Position numbers and translations under genes: made by a program. The notes beneath the pieces were generated by a model, which was not told where the DNA came from, searched no databases, and saw only the letters and a list, made by a program, of their open reading frames with translations. DNA of 64,000 bases from Flavobacterium sp. HJ-32-4 (lineage in GTDB: Bacteria > Bacteroidota > Bacteroidia > Flavobacteriales > Flavobacteriaceae), in assembly GCF_022532105.1 (NCBI RefSeq), contig NZ_CP092832.1, positions 496,001 to 560,000 of the forward strand. The letters run 5' to 3'. Positions 34,074-42,647 of this stretch are shown piece by piece (within the stretch, counting starts at the first letter, position 1; each line of letters opens with the position of its first letter).

Positions 34074-34841
34074 ATGACCAGCTTTTCCCTACTTGACGGA
34101 AAGAAAGCGTATTTCGCCTCCGACCAGCACTTTGGCGCTCCCACGCCCGCGGAAAGCCGACCGCGTGAAGACCGGTTTGTGGCCTGGCTCGATACCATCA
34201 AAAAAGATGCGGAGGTACTGTTTTTGGTAGGAGATCTCTTTGATTTTTGGTTTGAGTATCGCACCGTGGTCCCGAAAGGATTTGTACGGGTTTTGGGCAA
34301 ACTGGCGGAACTGCGCGACAGTGGTGTCATCATTCATTTTTTCGTCGGCAACCACGATCTCTGGATGCACGATTACTTCCAAAATGAACTTAACATACCC
34401 GTGTTTCATGACAATCAGGTCTATCAACTCGGCGAACAGCGTTTTCTGGTAGGTCATGGGGATGGAAAAGGACCCGGAGACAAGGGTTATAAGCGGATGA
34501 AAAAGGTATTCACGAACCCTTTTTCGAAATGGCTGTTCCGCTGGCTGCATCCGGATTTGGGAGTGCGTCTTGCGCAGTACCTGTCGGTCAAGAACAAACT
34601 GATCTCGGGCGAGGCTGACGTTCGTTTCCTGGGTGAGGATAAGGAATGGTTAGTACAATATAGCCGTCGTAAACTTGAAACCCAACACTATGATTACCTG
34701 GTTTTCGGCCACCGCCATCTACCCATGGTGATTTCGTTAGGAGAAAAATCGCGATATGTGAACTTAGGTGATTGGATTGGGTATTTCACCTATGGTGTAT
34801 TTGACGGAACCGACTTCCAACTAAACACCTTCGCCGGTTAA
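34074..34841 (+). CDS. lpxH: UDP-2,3-diacylglucosamine diphosphatase LpxH-like
   Basis: A 255-residue calcineurin-like phosphoesterase that forms lipid X from UDP-2,3-diacylglucosamine in lipid A synthesis. Metal-binding motifs are in order: SDQHFG, GDLFDFWFEY, GNHDLW, GHGDG and FGHRHLP. GxxPxxF-type spacing and the WLHPDLG helix fit the membrane-associated LpxH/LpxH2 family. The start is the ATG at 34074. The reading frame reaches a TTG at 34065 that lies inside the -7 box. The stop codon shares TTAA with the convergent gene on the minus strand. Confidence 0.88.
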   Translation: MTSFSLLDGKKAYFASDQHFGAPTPAESRPREDRFVAWLDTIKKDAEVLFLVGDLFDFWFEYRTVVPKGFVRVLGKLAELRDSGVIIHFFVGNHDLWMHDYFQNELNIPVFHDNQVYQLGEQRFLVGHGDGKGPGDKGYKRMKKVFTNPFSKWLFRWLHPDLGVRLAQYLSVKNKLISGEADVRFLGEDKEWLVQYSRRKLETQHYDYLVFGHRHLPMVISLGEKSRYVNLGDWIGYFTYGVFDGTDFQLNTFAG

Positions 34842-35185
34842 TTCCGGCCAGCCCCGTTTACAAAGTCAAGCAGGCGAAGACGGAATAAGGCGCCTTCCAC
34901 CAAATCGTCCAACAATTGCAATTCTAAACCGGAAACTGCCAATTCTATTTGGGGATAGGGCGTAGTCAACCGCCTTTTTTGCTGGCATCCCGCCGGGCAA
35001 CCTTTGCAGCCGTTGTTGAGGGCGTCGCGTATATGTCCGCCGAACGAAACCAGTTCTTCTTCCGTCAGGTAAAATCCGGTATCGCGAAACACCAATTGCA
35101 TCCGGTGCGATAAGAGCTTGCCCTCTCGCTTCCAATAAAAAACAATTCCGATATCATTGATATACAGAGGTGCGATGCTATCCAT
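34838..35185 (-). CDS. Small protein with a Cys cluster, unknown function
   Basis: A 115-residue protein starting MDSIAPLYINDIGIVFYW. The most distinctive feature is NNGCKGCPAGCQQKRRL (C-x2-C-x3-C), which could bind a metal or a cluster. The surrounding sequence is mixed alpha-beta with no signal peptide. No family recognised. An in-frame ATG nine codons further upstream is rejected, because the -7 box at 35190 lies between them. Transcription probably starts at the ATG itself. Its stop overlaps that of lpxH on the other strand by 4 nt. Confidence 0.65.
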   Translation of the reverse strand: MDSIAPLYINDIGIVFYWKREGKLLSHRMQLVFRDTGFYLTEEELVSFGGHIRDALNNGCKGCPAGCQQKRRLTTPYPQIELAVSGLELQLLDDLVEGALFRLRLLDFVNGAGRN

Positions 35186-35189
35186 ATCC

Positions 35190-35197
35190 CAAAGATA
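35190..35197 (-). promoter_or_regulatory. -7 promoter element 4 nt from the start of the Cys-cluster gene
   Basis: TATCTTTG on the minus strand is separated from the ATG at 35185 by GGAT only, so the transcript should be leaderless or nearly so. Confidence 0.5.
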
Positions 35198-35227
35198 GCT
35201 ATTTAAATTCATTCTAAATAACTATGC

Positions 35228-36925
35228 TTAGAAATTTTGCCGGATATCTTTCATGCGCAACTGGGGCGTAATTTCGCCGTTCCATTCATTCTCTTCCAAA
35301 CAAAAAATAGTGGAAAAAGGGCGCCTGTTCGCTACCTGTTCCAGGCGGTCTCCTAAACCAAAGGCGATGGCCCCGATGCCGTCGGAATCGACCTGCCGCA
35401 CGAACATCTTCAGGTGTTCCCCGTTTTGGCCGATGCGCTTGGCATATCCGGTATCATGCACGTTACGAGATAAGAATACCGGCATTCGGTTTCCCGGGCC
35501 GAAGGGTTCGAACATCTTTAGGATGCGGCGGGTCTTCGCGTCCAAATCCGTAAAGGCCACTTCGGCATCGACGGTTATCTCAGGTACTCTCAAAGCCTCC
35601 GGTAATGTATTTTTTACCGTTTCCTCAAAGGCATCCTTGAAATCCTGGTACTTCTCCGGCTGCAATGTCATGCCGGCCGCATACATGTGCCCGCCAAATT
35701 GCTCGAGGTGCTCGGCGCATGTCTCAAGGGCATTGTATACGTCGAAACCCGACACAGAACGGGCCGAAGCTGCATACTTGTCACCACTTTTCGTAAACAC
35801 CAACGTGGGTCGGTAATAGGTTTCGATCAGCCGCGACGCGACGATCCCAATTACCCCTTTGTGCCAGTCTTCCTGAAACACGACGGTCGTATAGCGGTCT
35901 TGCTCCCCCTTTTCCTCAATCTGCCACAGTGCCTGTTGGGTGATGGCTTTATCGAGATCCTTTCGGTCGGCATTGTACTGTTCGATTTCCTTCGCGTATT
36001 CCAGCGCCTGATTGAAATCGGTCTCGCATAATAAGGTGACGGCATGCTGGCCATGTCGGATACGCCCCGCCGCATTGATCCGCGGTGCCACGATGAACAC
36101 GACATCCGAAATATCAATGACACTCTTCCGGGTTTGGAACAACAACGCTTTGAGTCCCGGACGCGGATGGCTATTCATCACTTTCAACCCATAGTACGCC
36201 AATACCCGGTTTTCGCCCGTAATGGGCACAATGTCGGCCGCAATCGCCGTCGCCACCAAATCGAGATACGGATACAAATCCAGCAGTCCCTGCTGTCGGT
36301 TAGCGCCAAGTGCCTGTACCAGTTTGAACCCTACGCCACAGCCGCACAACTCGTCGTACGGATAGGTACAGTCATCGCGCTTTGGGTCGAGTACCGCCAC
36401 AGCATCCGGAAGTTCAGGCCCCGGGCGGTGGTGGTCGCAGATAATGAAATCGATACCTTTTTCTTTGGCATACGCCACATGCGCGACCGATTTGACGCCG
36501 CAGTCGAGTGCGATGATCAATGTAATACCGTTGTCATCGGCATAATCGATGCCTTTGAACGACACGCCATAGCCTTCGTCATAGCGGTCTGGGATATAGG
36601 TGTCGACCTTGTCATAAATAGAATGAAGATACGTCGAGACCAGCGCCACCGACGTCGTGCCATCCACATCGTAATCGCCGAACACCAGGATGCGTTCGCT
36701 GTTTTCGATGGCCCGTTCCACTCTTGCCACCGCTTTGTCCATATCCTTCATCAGGTACGGATCGTGAAGCGATTCAAGGGTCGGTCGGAAAAAATCCTTT
36801 GCTTGGTCAAAGGTCGTGATACCGCGCTGTACCAGAAGGCGCGCAACGAGTTCGGTCACATTCAGTGCCGACGCCAATTCGCTGACCTGCGTAGCGTCGG
36901 GTTTCGGGATAAGGGTCCATCTCAT
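35228..36925 (-). CDS. recJ: Single-stranded-DNA exonuclease RecJ
   Basis: A 565-residue DHH-family 5'-3' exonuclease acting in recombination and repair. Phosphoesterase motifs are visible: VFGDYDVDGTTS, ALDCGV, ICDHHRPGP with the DHH triad, and PRINAAGRIRHG. The DHHA1 part includes GVIGIVASRLIE and GGHMYAAGMTL. A C-terminal OB fold (HLKMFVRQ, IGAIAFGLG) follows. The start MRWTLIPKP fits the family. Starts at 36937 and 36958 are in frame but add non-conserved residues. Confidence 0.95.
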   Translation of the reverse strand: MRWTLIPKPDATQVSELASALNVTELVARLLVQRGITTFDQAKDFFRPTLESLHDPYLMKDMDKAVARVERAIENSERILVFGDYDVDGTTSVALVSTYLHSIYDKVDTYIPDRYDEGYGVSFKGIDYADDNGITLIIALDCGVKSVAHVAYAKEKGIDFIICDHHRPGPELPDAVAVLDPKRDDCTYPYDELCGCGVGFKLVQALGANRQQGLLDLYPYLDLVATAIAADIVPITGENRVLAYYGLKVMNSHPRPGLKALLFQTRKSVIDISDVVFIVAPRINAAGRIRHGQHAVTLLCETDFNQALEYAKEIEQYNADRKDLDKAITQQALWQIEEKGEQDRYTTVVFQEDWHKGVIGIVASRLIETYYRPTLVFTKSGDKYAASARSVSGFDVYNALETCAEHLEQFGGHMYAAGMTLQPEKYQDFKDAFEETVKNTLPEALRVPEITVDAEVAFTDLDAKTRRILKMFEPFGPGNRMPVFLSRNVHDTGYAKRIGQNGEHLKMFVRQVDSDGIGAIAFGLGDRLEQVANRRPFSTIFCLEENEWNGEITPQLRMKDIRQNF

Positions 36926-36988
36926 AGGTGCTGGCATGGCGTGTAAGGAATACGTCATGCAAAAATAGGAGGTTTTGAGGGGACGGAA

Positions 36989-37690
36989 TTACGGTTTTTC
37001 CGCGTCTTTTCCGGAAATGGCTCCGCCGACCACCACCACGATCTCGCCCTTCGGCGGACGGGCCGTGAAATGGGCCAGCACCTCAGCCGCCGTGCCGCGA
37101 ACCGTTTCTTCGTGCAATTTCGACAGCTCGCGCGAAACTGAAACCGGTCGGTCGGCACCAAAATACTGTACAAACTCCGCTAACGTCTTCACTAGTTTAT
37201 GGGGCGACACATAAAATACCATCGTACGGGTTTCAGTCGCCAAAGCCAAAAAGCGGGTTTGTCGTCCTTTTTTATCGGGTAGGAAGCCTTCAAAGAGGAA
37301 ACGGTCATTGGGTAGTCCGCTGTTGACGAGGGCAGGCACAAAAGCGGTGGCGCCGGGCAGGCATTCCACCCGGATGCCATTTTCGATAGCGGCACGTGTC
37401 AGGAAAAACCCGGGATCGGAAATAGCGGGCGTTCCGGCATCCGAAATCAGCGCGATGGATTGTCCGCCTTTGAGACGGGCCACCAGCCCCTCGGTCGTTT
37501 TGTGTTCGTTGTGCATGTGGTGCGACTGCATGGGCGTTTCGATTTCGAAATGCTTGAGCAGGCGACCGCTGTTGCGGGTATCTTCGGCAAGGATGAGATC
37601 GGCCTCTTTCAACACCTTAATGGCGCGAAAGGTCATGTCTTCAAGGTTGCCGATAGGCGTGGGTACGATAAAGAGCGTTCCGGAAGACAT
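36989..37690 (-). CDS. rsmI: 16S rRNA (cytidine-1402-2'-O)-methyltransferase RsmI
   Basis: A 233-residue SAM-dependent tetrapyrrole-methylase-fold enzyme methylating C1402 in the ribosomal P site. N-terminal LFIVPTPIGNLEDMTFRA and LAEDTRNSGRLL are diagnostic, with ISDAGTPAISDPG as the SAM loop. RELSKLHEE and KGEIVVVVGG complete the family pattern. The length is somewhat short at the C-terminus (E. coli 286). The ATG overlaps the stop of the upstream acidic-protein gene by one base (TAATG), so the two are coupled. Confidence 0.95.
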   Translation of the reverse strand: MSSGTLFIVPTPIGNLEDMTFRAIKVLKEADLILAEDTRNSGRLLKHFEIETPMQSHHMHNEHKTTEGLVARLKGGQSIALISDAGTPAISDPGFFLTRAAIENGIRVECLPGATAFVPALVNSGLPNDRFLFEGFLPDKKGRQTRFLALATETRTMVFYVSPHKLVKTLAEFVQYFGADRPVSVSRELSKLHEETVRGTAAEVLAHFTARPPKGEIVVVVGGAISGKDAEKP

Positions 37691-38679
37691 TAACTAAATT
37701 TACGCTCGACGACTTCGAGGAACCGCTGTTCGTAGTCCTCTTTGCCGGTCCAGTTGTTATAGTCAGGCTTCACCATTTGTTCAATGAACTGCTGGGCTTC
37801 TTCAAAGGTGGCGAGGGTGTTGAGTTGGGAAAGTACGCGGTTCAGGTCTTCGCTGCTTCCGCCAAACAGGTTTTTCTCAAAACCGATTCGGTCGTTCAGG
37901 CCGATGACGATAGCCTTGCCGGTGTCGGCCAAAGGCGAGGGTTTGGGCGCTTCAAATTTTTCAGGGTCCGGTATCGAGCGCACTTCCGGCTCCGGTGTTC
38001 CGGCCAGGGCAAAGGCCACTTCTTCCACCGATTCAGGCTGCAGTGGCGTTTCCGGAACTTCGAGGGCCACTTCCTCTTTTGTATCTTGTTCGCCCGCTTT
38101 CACAAACACCGGCTCGTCGTAGTGGTGCATCAACAAATCTTCAAACGAAGCCTGCACTGGTTTTGGTGCGGGTTCCGGGTCGTCTTGCGGCACTTCGGCC
38201 ACCGGCTCTGGTTCAACGGTGGTTTCTTCCGGCTCTGCGACCGCTTCTTCCGGTTCGGGCGATTCGGGTGCTTCTTCAACCGTTTCTTCTTCGGCAACAG
38301 CTTCCTCCGCTTCCGCAACAGGTTCCTCTTCCTCTATCCCTTCTTCAGGTTCCGAAACGGTTTCTTCCGCTGCAACTTCCGGCGCAGTTTCCGGCACCAC
38401 TTCGGTTGCGGATTCCGAAACAGCAGCCGCTGCCGGTTCTGTCATATCGGCGGTGTCAAACGCGGTCGGCTCTACCTCCTCATCGATCAACGCCTCGACG
38501 TCGGCACGCCCGAGTGTAGGCTTTGTGCCGTCGAAATGCGCCTCCACAAACCGCATCACCGCCAATTTCTCATACAGTCGACGGGTCTCGACATATAACT
38601 GGTCAAGGTCCGATTTGTTCTTCATCTGGAGGATCCGGTGTGCAATACTGATGAGTTCGGCTTCGAGCTTTTTTTTCAT
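37690..38679 (-). CDS. Acidic Glu/Pro-rich protein of unknown function, coupled to rsmI
   Basis: A 329-residue protein in three parts. The N-terminal about 75 residues are helical ([18 protein letters not shown] ... [16 protein letters not shown]). Residues about 75-175 are low-complexity, with Glu, Pro, Ala and Val (repeats of EEAVAEPEE type), likely disordered. The C-terminal about 100 residues are ordered: [36 protein letters not shown], and [19 protein letters not shown]. Acidic and cytoplasmic, with no signal peptide. The conserved ends and variable acidic middle suggest a scaffold or adaptor, possibly RNA- or ribosome-related given coupling to rsmI, but this is an inference. Confidence 0.7.
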   Translation of the reverse strand: MKKKLEAELISIAHRILQMKNKSDLDQLYVETRRLYEKLAVMRFVEAHFDGTKPTLGRADVEALIDEEVEPTAFDTADMTEPAAAAVSESATEVVPETAPEVAAEETVSEPEEGIEEEEPVAEAEEAVAEEETVEEAPESPEPEEAVAEPEETTVEPEPVAEVPQDDPEPAPKPVQASFEDLLMHHYDEPVFVKAGEQDTKEEVALEVPETPLQPESVEEVAFALAGTPEPEVRSIPDPEKFEAPKPSPLADTGKAIVIGLNDRIGFEKNLFGGSSEDLNRVLSQLNTLATFEEAQQFIEQMVKPDYNNWTGKEDYEQRFLEVVERKFS

Positions 38680-38719
38680 AACTTTTGGAATATCGGTAGA
38701 GAAGGCGTACCTTTTTTAA

Positions 38720-38727
38720 TACATTTG
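38720..38727 (+). promoter_or_regulatory. -7 promoter element for tdk
   Basis: TACATTTG, 54 nt before the ATG at 38782. It supports that start over an in-frame one at 38638. Confidence 0.5.
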
Positions 38728-38781
38728 TTTCTGTCACAAAGTAAAAAAATCTATCCTGTTCCGGGACAGAAAAAACGAAAA

Positions 38782-39393
38782 ATGTTTCTCGAAAATACCG
38801 TCAACCACAAGGAGCAATTCGGATGGATCGAAGTCATCTGCGGCTCGATGTTTTCGGGGAAAACCGAAGAACTCATCCGTCGCCTGAAGCGCGCGCAATT
38901 TGCCCGCCAAAAGGTCGAAATCTTCAAGCCTGCCATCGACACGCGCTACCATGACGAGATGGTGGTCTCGCACGACAGCAACGAAATCCGATCGACACCG
39001 GTGCCCGCCGCGGCCAATATTGCCATTCTGGCACAAGGTTGCGATGTGGTCGGTATTGACGAAGCACAGTTCTTTGACGACGAGATCGTAGCGGTCTGCA
39101 ACGACCTCGCAAATTCAGGCATACGGGTTATCGTGGCCGGACTCGACATGGACTTCAAAGGCAACCCCTTCGGCCCCATGCCGGCACTGATGGCTACAGC
39201 CGAGTATGTTACGAAAGTACACGCTGTGTGCACCCGCACCGGCAACCTCGCCAACTATAGTTTCCGGAAAGCCGATAGCGACCAACTGGTGATGCTCGGT
39301 GAAACCGAAGAATACGAACCCCTTAGCCGTGCCGCTTTCTTCAACGCCATGCGGAACGAGAAAGAAGCGCCCGGTTCGAAATCCAGGACGTGA
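38782..39393 (+). CDS. tdk: Thymidine kinase, type II
   Basis: A 203-residue enzyme phosphorylating thymidine with ATP in the salvage pathway. The P-loop is [11 protein letters not shown], the Mg-binding DEAQFF is at about 92-97, and [14 protein letters not shown] precedes the substrate-binding lasso. In most type II kinases the lasso carries a four-Cys zinc site, but here the segment is [16 protein letters not shown] with a single Cys, so zinc is probably not bound. This seems usual for flavobacterial forms. The stop overlaps the MurF-Alr start by one base (TGATG). Confidence 0.93.
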   Translation: MFLENTVNHKEQFGWIEVICGSMFSGKTEELIRRLKRAQFARQKVEIFKPAIDTRYHDEMVVSHDSNEIRSTPVPAAANIAILAQGCDVVGIDEAQFFDDEIVAVCNDLANSGIRVIVAGLDMDFKGNPFGPMPALMATAEYVTKVHAVCTRTGNLANYSFRKADSDQLVMLGETEEYEPLSRAAFFNAMRNEKEAPGSKSRT

Positions 39394-41831
39394 TGCACCC
39401 GTCATTTGTAGCCACCGCCGAACTTTTGGGTGCCGCCGTCAGTGGGCAACCGGAAGGTACCGTCCGGCACGTATCGATTGACAGCCGCTCGCTGCAAAAC
39501 GGTCCGGATACCCTTTTCTTTGCCCTGGTGGGGCCGCATCATGATGCACACGATTTCATCCCTGAGCTCATCATGAAAGGCGTACGGCATTTTGTCGTGT
39601 CGCACATTCCCAAAGGCTACAAAGACGGAGCTGTTTTCCTAATCGTTCCGGATACGCGTGACGCGCTGCAACGATTCGCGGCCTGGTACCGCGCGCAGTT
39701 CCATTTTCCTGTGATCGGCATTACGGGCAGCAACGGCAAAACCATCGTCAAAGAGTGGCTCAATTTCGTGTTGAGTCCGGATTACCATATCATCCGTTCA
39801 CCCAAAAGCTACAACTCGCAGGTGGGCGTCCCGCTTTCGGTTCTGGCCATCAACGAACGGCACACGTTGGGCATTTTCGAAGCGGGCATATCGACCGTGG
39901 GCGAAATGGCGCGATTACAGTCCATCCTGAAACCTAACATCGGGATTTTCACTAATATTGGATCGGCCCACGACGAAGGTTTTACCTCCACCGAGGAGAA
40001 AATCCGTGAGAAGATGCGGCTTTTCCAGGAGTGCGACGTCCTCATCTACCGACGGCATCCGCTAGTTAACCGTTGTCTTCCTGAGCGGGTCAAAACCCTG
40101 AGTTGGAGTGAAACGGAGCCGGCTGACATACAAATTCAACGAAAGACCGATGGCGTGCACACCCACCTGTCTGTCGTATTCGACAACCGTTCCTTCGAGG
40201 TCGGTATTCCTTTCCTTGATGATGCTTCGGTCGAAAACGCCGTGCATTGCCTGGCGACATTGCTGTACCTTGGCTACGATCCGGCGGTCATACGATCGCG
40301 GTTGGCCCAATTGTATCCGGTTGAAATGCGGCTGCAGGTCAAGGATGGCATCCACAACACCATCCTCATCGACGACAGTTACAGCTCGGACTTCGAATCG
40401 CTGCGCATCGCCTTCGACTTTCTCGAAAGCCAGAAACAGCATCACAAGAAGACGGTCATCCTTTCCGATATCGTCCAGAGCGGACTCGACAACGACACGT
40501 TATATGAACGTTTGTCGGCGTTAATAAAATCGAATCATATCACCCGGGTAATCGGCATCGGGCCTGTGATTTCGACGTATGCACCACTGTTTCCCAAAGC
40601 GGAAATGTACGAGACCACCGAGGCTTTCATCGCGCGGTTCGATCGTAACGCTTTCGCGGATGAAACCCTGCTGGTCAAGGGCGCGCGGTCGTTTTCCTTT
40701 GAAAAGATCGTGCGGCTGCTGGAGGAAAAAACGCATGAAACGGTGTTGGAAATCAACTTGAATGCCCTCGGCCACAACCTGAATTTCTTTCGTGCGAAAC
40801 TGGCGCCGTCTACCCGGTTGATGGTGATGGTCAAAGCATTCGGCTACGGCAACGGCGGCTTCGAGATCGCGAAACTTCTCGAACATTATAAAGTCGATTA
40901 TTTGGGTGTCGCTTTCGCGGATGAAGGAATCGCGCTGAAGTCGGCGGGAATTGCACTTCCAATCATGGTGATGAACCCTGAAACCACCAGTTTCGCCTCG
41001 ATTATCCAAAACGGGCTCGAACCGGAAATCTATAGTTTCAAAGGACTTCGGGCGTTTCGGGACCTGGCCCGCGAGTTTACACTTGAAAGGTATCCGATCC
41101 ACATCAAGATCGACACGGGCATGCACCGGTTGGGCTTTTCGGCCGATGACATCCCGGCGCTAATCGAGGAATTGTCGGGTAGTCCGGAATTACGGGTGAC
41201 CTCCCTCCTCTCACATATGGCCACCAGCGATGATCCCGCCCACCGGGAATTCGCTTTGGGGCAGATTGCGCTGTTCGACCGCTTATCGTCTGACATGATG
41301 CGCGCGCTCGACATCCAACCGATACGTCACATCCTCAATACTTCGGGCATCCGTCATTTTCCGGAGGCGCAGTACGACATGGTGCGACTGGGCATCGGGC
41401 TTTACGGCATATCGAACGATCCTTCGGAACAGAAATTCCTGGAAAATGTGGGCACGCTGAAATCGGTCGTTTCCCAATTACGGACCATCCCCACGGGGGA
41501 CAGTGTGGGCTACGGACGCCGCTTCCGGGCACCGCGTGAAACGACGGTCGCGACGATTCCGATCGGATACGCCGATGGCATACGCCGCGCATGGGGCAAT
41601 GGCCTGGGCTATGTGGTACTGAATGGCATGCGGGCTCCGATCATCGGATCAGTGTGTATGGACATGCTGATGGTGGATGCCACCGGAATCGATTGCCGCG
41701 AAGGCGATCCGGTGATGGTGTTTGGCGAACGTCCGACGGTGGTGGAAATGGCGGAGAAACTACATACGATTCCGTACGAAATACTCGTCGGTATCTCTCA
41801 ACGGGTAAAACGTGTTTTTTATCGGGAATAA
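39393..41831 (+). CDS. murF-alr: MurF-alanine racemase fusion
   Basis: An 812-residue bifunctional enzyme. The N-terminal half is MurF, which joins D-Ala-D-Ala to UDP-MurNAc-tripeptide, with the P-loop ITGSNGKTIVKE near 110 and NSQVGVPLSV and FEAGIS signatures. The C-terminal half from about 445 is a PLP-dependent alanine racemase with K481 in VMVKAFGYGNGG and catalytic Y707 in VGYGRRFRAP, and IGYADG after it. The fusion supplies D-Ala and uses its dipeptide in the same protein and is typical of Bacteroidota. In the MurF half, the motif DDSYSSDFESL replaces the more common DDAYNANP. GTG at 39390 is an alternative start. Confidence 0.95.
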   Translation: MHPSFVATAELLGAAVSGQPEGTVRHVSIDSRSLQNGPDTLFFALVGPHHDAHDFIPELIMKGVRHFVVSHIPKGYKDGAVFLIVPDTRDALQRFAAWYRAQFHFPVIGITGSNGKTIVKEWLNFVLSPDYHIIRSPKSYNSQVGVPLSVLAINERHTLGIFEAGISTVGEMARLQSILKPNIGIFTNIGSAHDEGFTSTEEKIREKMRLFQECDVLIYRRHPLVNRCLPERVKTLSWSETEPADIQIQRKTDGVHTHLSVVFDNRSFEVGIPFLDDASVENAVHCLATLLYLGYDPAVIRSRLAQLYPVEMRLQVKDGIHNTILIDDSYSSDFESLRIAFDFLESQKQHHKKTVILSDIVQSGLDNDTLYERLSALIKSNHITRVIGIGPVISTYAPLFPKAEMYETTEAFIARFDRNAFADETLLVKGARSFSFEKIVRLLEEKTHETVLEINLNALGHNLNFFRAKLAPSTRLMVMVKAFGYGNGGFEIAKLLEHYKVDYLGVAFADEGIALKSAGIALPIMVMNPETTSFASIIQNGLEPEIYSFKGLRAFRDLAREFTLERYPIHIKIDTGMHRLGFSADDIPALIEELSGSPELRVTSLLSHMATSDDPAHREFALGQIALFDRLSSDMMRALDIQPIRHILNTSGIRHFPEAQYDMVRLGIGLYGISNDPSEQKFLENVGTLKSVVSQLRTIPTGDSVGYGRRFRAPRETTVATIPIGYADGIRRAWGNGLGYVVLNGMRAPIIGSVCMDMLMVDATGIDCREGDPVMVFGERPTVVEMAEKLHTIPYEILVGISQRVKRVFYRE

Positions 41832-41892
41832 GGAAAAAGATTACGAAGATTTTCTTTTTTTGTACATTAGTACCTAACCAAAACACTCTATT

Positions 41893-42312
41893 ATGGGATT
41901 TTTTAAAGATTTCAAAGCCTCGCTCATGAAGGGCGACGTGCTGAGCCTCGCCACCGCGGTGGTCATTGGCGCCGCTTTTGGCAAGATCGTAAGTTCAGCC
42001 GTTGATGACATCATTATGCCGATTGTCGGACTGATTACGGGTGGGATCGATTTCACCAAAAAGTTCATCACGCTTGACGGCAACCACTACGAAAACCTGG
42101 ACGCGGCGAAAAAAGCCGGCGCTGCGGTCATTACCTATGGCAACTTCGTGCAGGCGATCATCAACTTCGTTATTATTTCCTTCTTTATTTTTGTAGTGCT
42201 TCGCGGCGTTGAACGCACCCGTAAAAAAGAGGAAGCCGCACCGGCCGCACCTCCAGCCCCTTCGAATGAAGAAAAGCTGTTGGCTGAAATCCGCGACTTG
42301 CTCAAAAAATAG
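41893..42312 (+). CDS. mscL: Large-conductance mechanosensitive channel MscL
   Basis: A 139-residue inner-membrane channel opening under hypo-osmotic shock. The N-terminal [20 protein letters not shown] helix is followed by TM1 ([25 protein letters not shown]). A periplasmic loop, TM2 ([22 protein letters not shown]), an RTRKKEE charge cluster, and an A/P linker with a cytoplasmic helix ([14 protein letters not shown]) complete the protein. All parts are intact and length is normal. Confidence 0.96.
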   Translation: MGFFKDFKASLMKGDVLSLATAVVIGAAFGKIVSSAVDDIIMPIVGLITGGIDFTKKFITLDGNHYENLDAAKKAGAAVITYGNFVQAIINFVIISFFIFVVLRGVERTRKKEEAAPAAPPAPSNEEKLLAEIRDLLKK

Positions 42313-42338
42313 AAAGCCCGCTACATTATATATTCTAA

Positions 42339-42365
42339 ACCCCGTGATGAGCGGGGTATTTTTTT
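42339..42365 (+). terminator. Rho-independent terminator after mscL
   Basis: ACCCCG (42339-42344) pairs with CGGGGT (42352-42357) over a 7-nt loop, with ATTTTTTT following. Confidence 0.85.
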
Positions 42366-42373
42366 GGGAAGAA

Positions 42374-42397
42374 GGAACTGAGGAACTGAGGAACTGA
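42374..42397. repeat. Octamer array, three copies of GGAACTGA
   Basis: Three perfect tandem copies with 8-bp period. It is the near reverse complement of the array at 42544-42583, so the two could pair across about 145 bp. Confidence 0.7.
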
Positions 42398-42543
42398 GAA
42401 TGACACTCGACTTCGACCTTCGTTCCGAAATGAGTAGAAAAAGTACTACCCAAAATGTGTCGTACTTGCCGTCTGCTCCATGCAAACTCTAAACTTTCAT
42501 GCCGCTTTTTTGCAATTGGTAATTCCCTCCCCTTCTCCGTTCC
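42398..42543. other. Non-coding interval between the octamer arrays
   Basis: Part of the 335-bp mscL-asd gap. No ORF with plausible start and composition, no tRNA, and no hairpin with T-run seen. Confidence 0.4.
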
Positions 42544-42583
42544 TCAGTTACTCAGTTACCCAGTTACTCAGTTACTCAGCTAC
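42544..42583. repeat. Octamer array, five copies of TCAGTTAC
   Basis: Five tandem copies with 8-bp period: TCAGTTAC three times, and variants CCAGTTAC and TCAGCTAC. A typical slippage-prone simple repeat, ending 39 bp before the asd promoter element. Confidence 0.7.
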
Positions 42584-42621
42584 CCCATCACTCCCCCCAC
42601 ACATCCTTTTCGCTTTTTCCG

Positions 42622-42629
42622 TACTTTTG
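42622..42629 (+). promoter_or_regulatory. -7 promoter element for asd
   Basis: TACTTTTG, 18 nt before the ATG at 42648, which is also where the asd family N-terminus begins. Confidence 0.55.
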
Positions 42630-42647
42630 CACCCAAAACAAACCTTT

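Noticed and set aside
36044-36946. Open frame of 300 codons antisense to recJ
   Set aside because: Shadow of recJ; His/Arg-rich product without domains.
36990-37004. TACGGTTTTTCCGCG, similar to the repeated palindrome core
   Set aside because: It encodes the last residues of RsmI, and the match is imperfect, so coding sequence explains it.
37777-38598. Open frame of 273 codons on the plus strand, antisense to the acidic protein gene
   Set aside because: The product is a run of Phe/Arg/Gly-rich low complexity caused by the repetitive GAA/GAG/CCG codons on the other strand.
42374-42583. Octamer arrays as a CRISPR array
   Set aside because: Period of 8 bp, no spacers, and no cas genes in the window.
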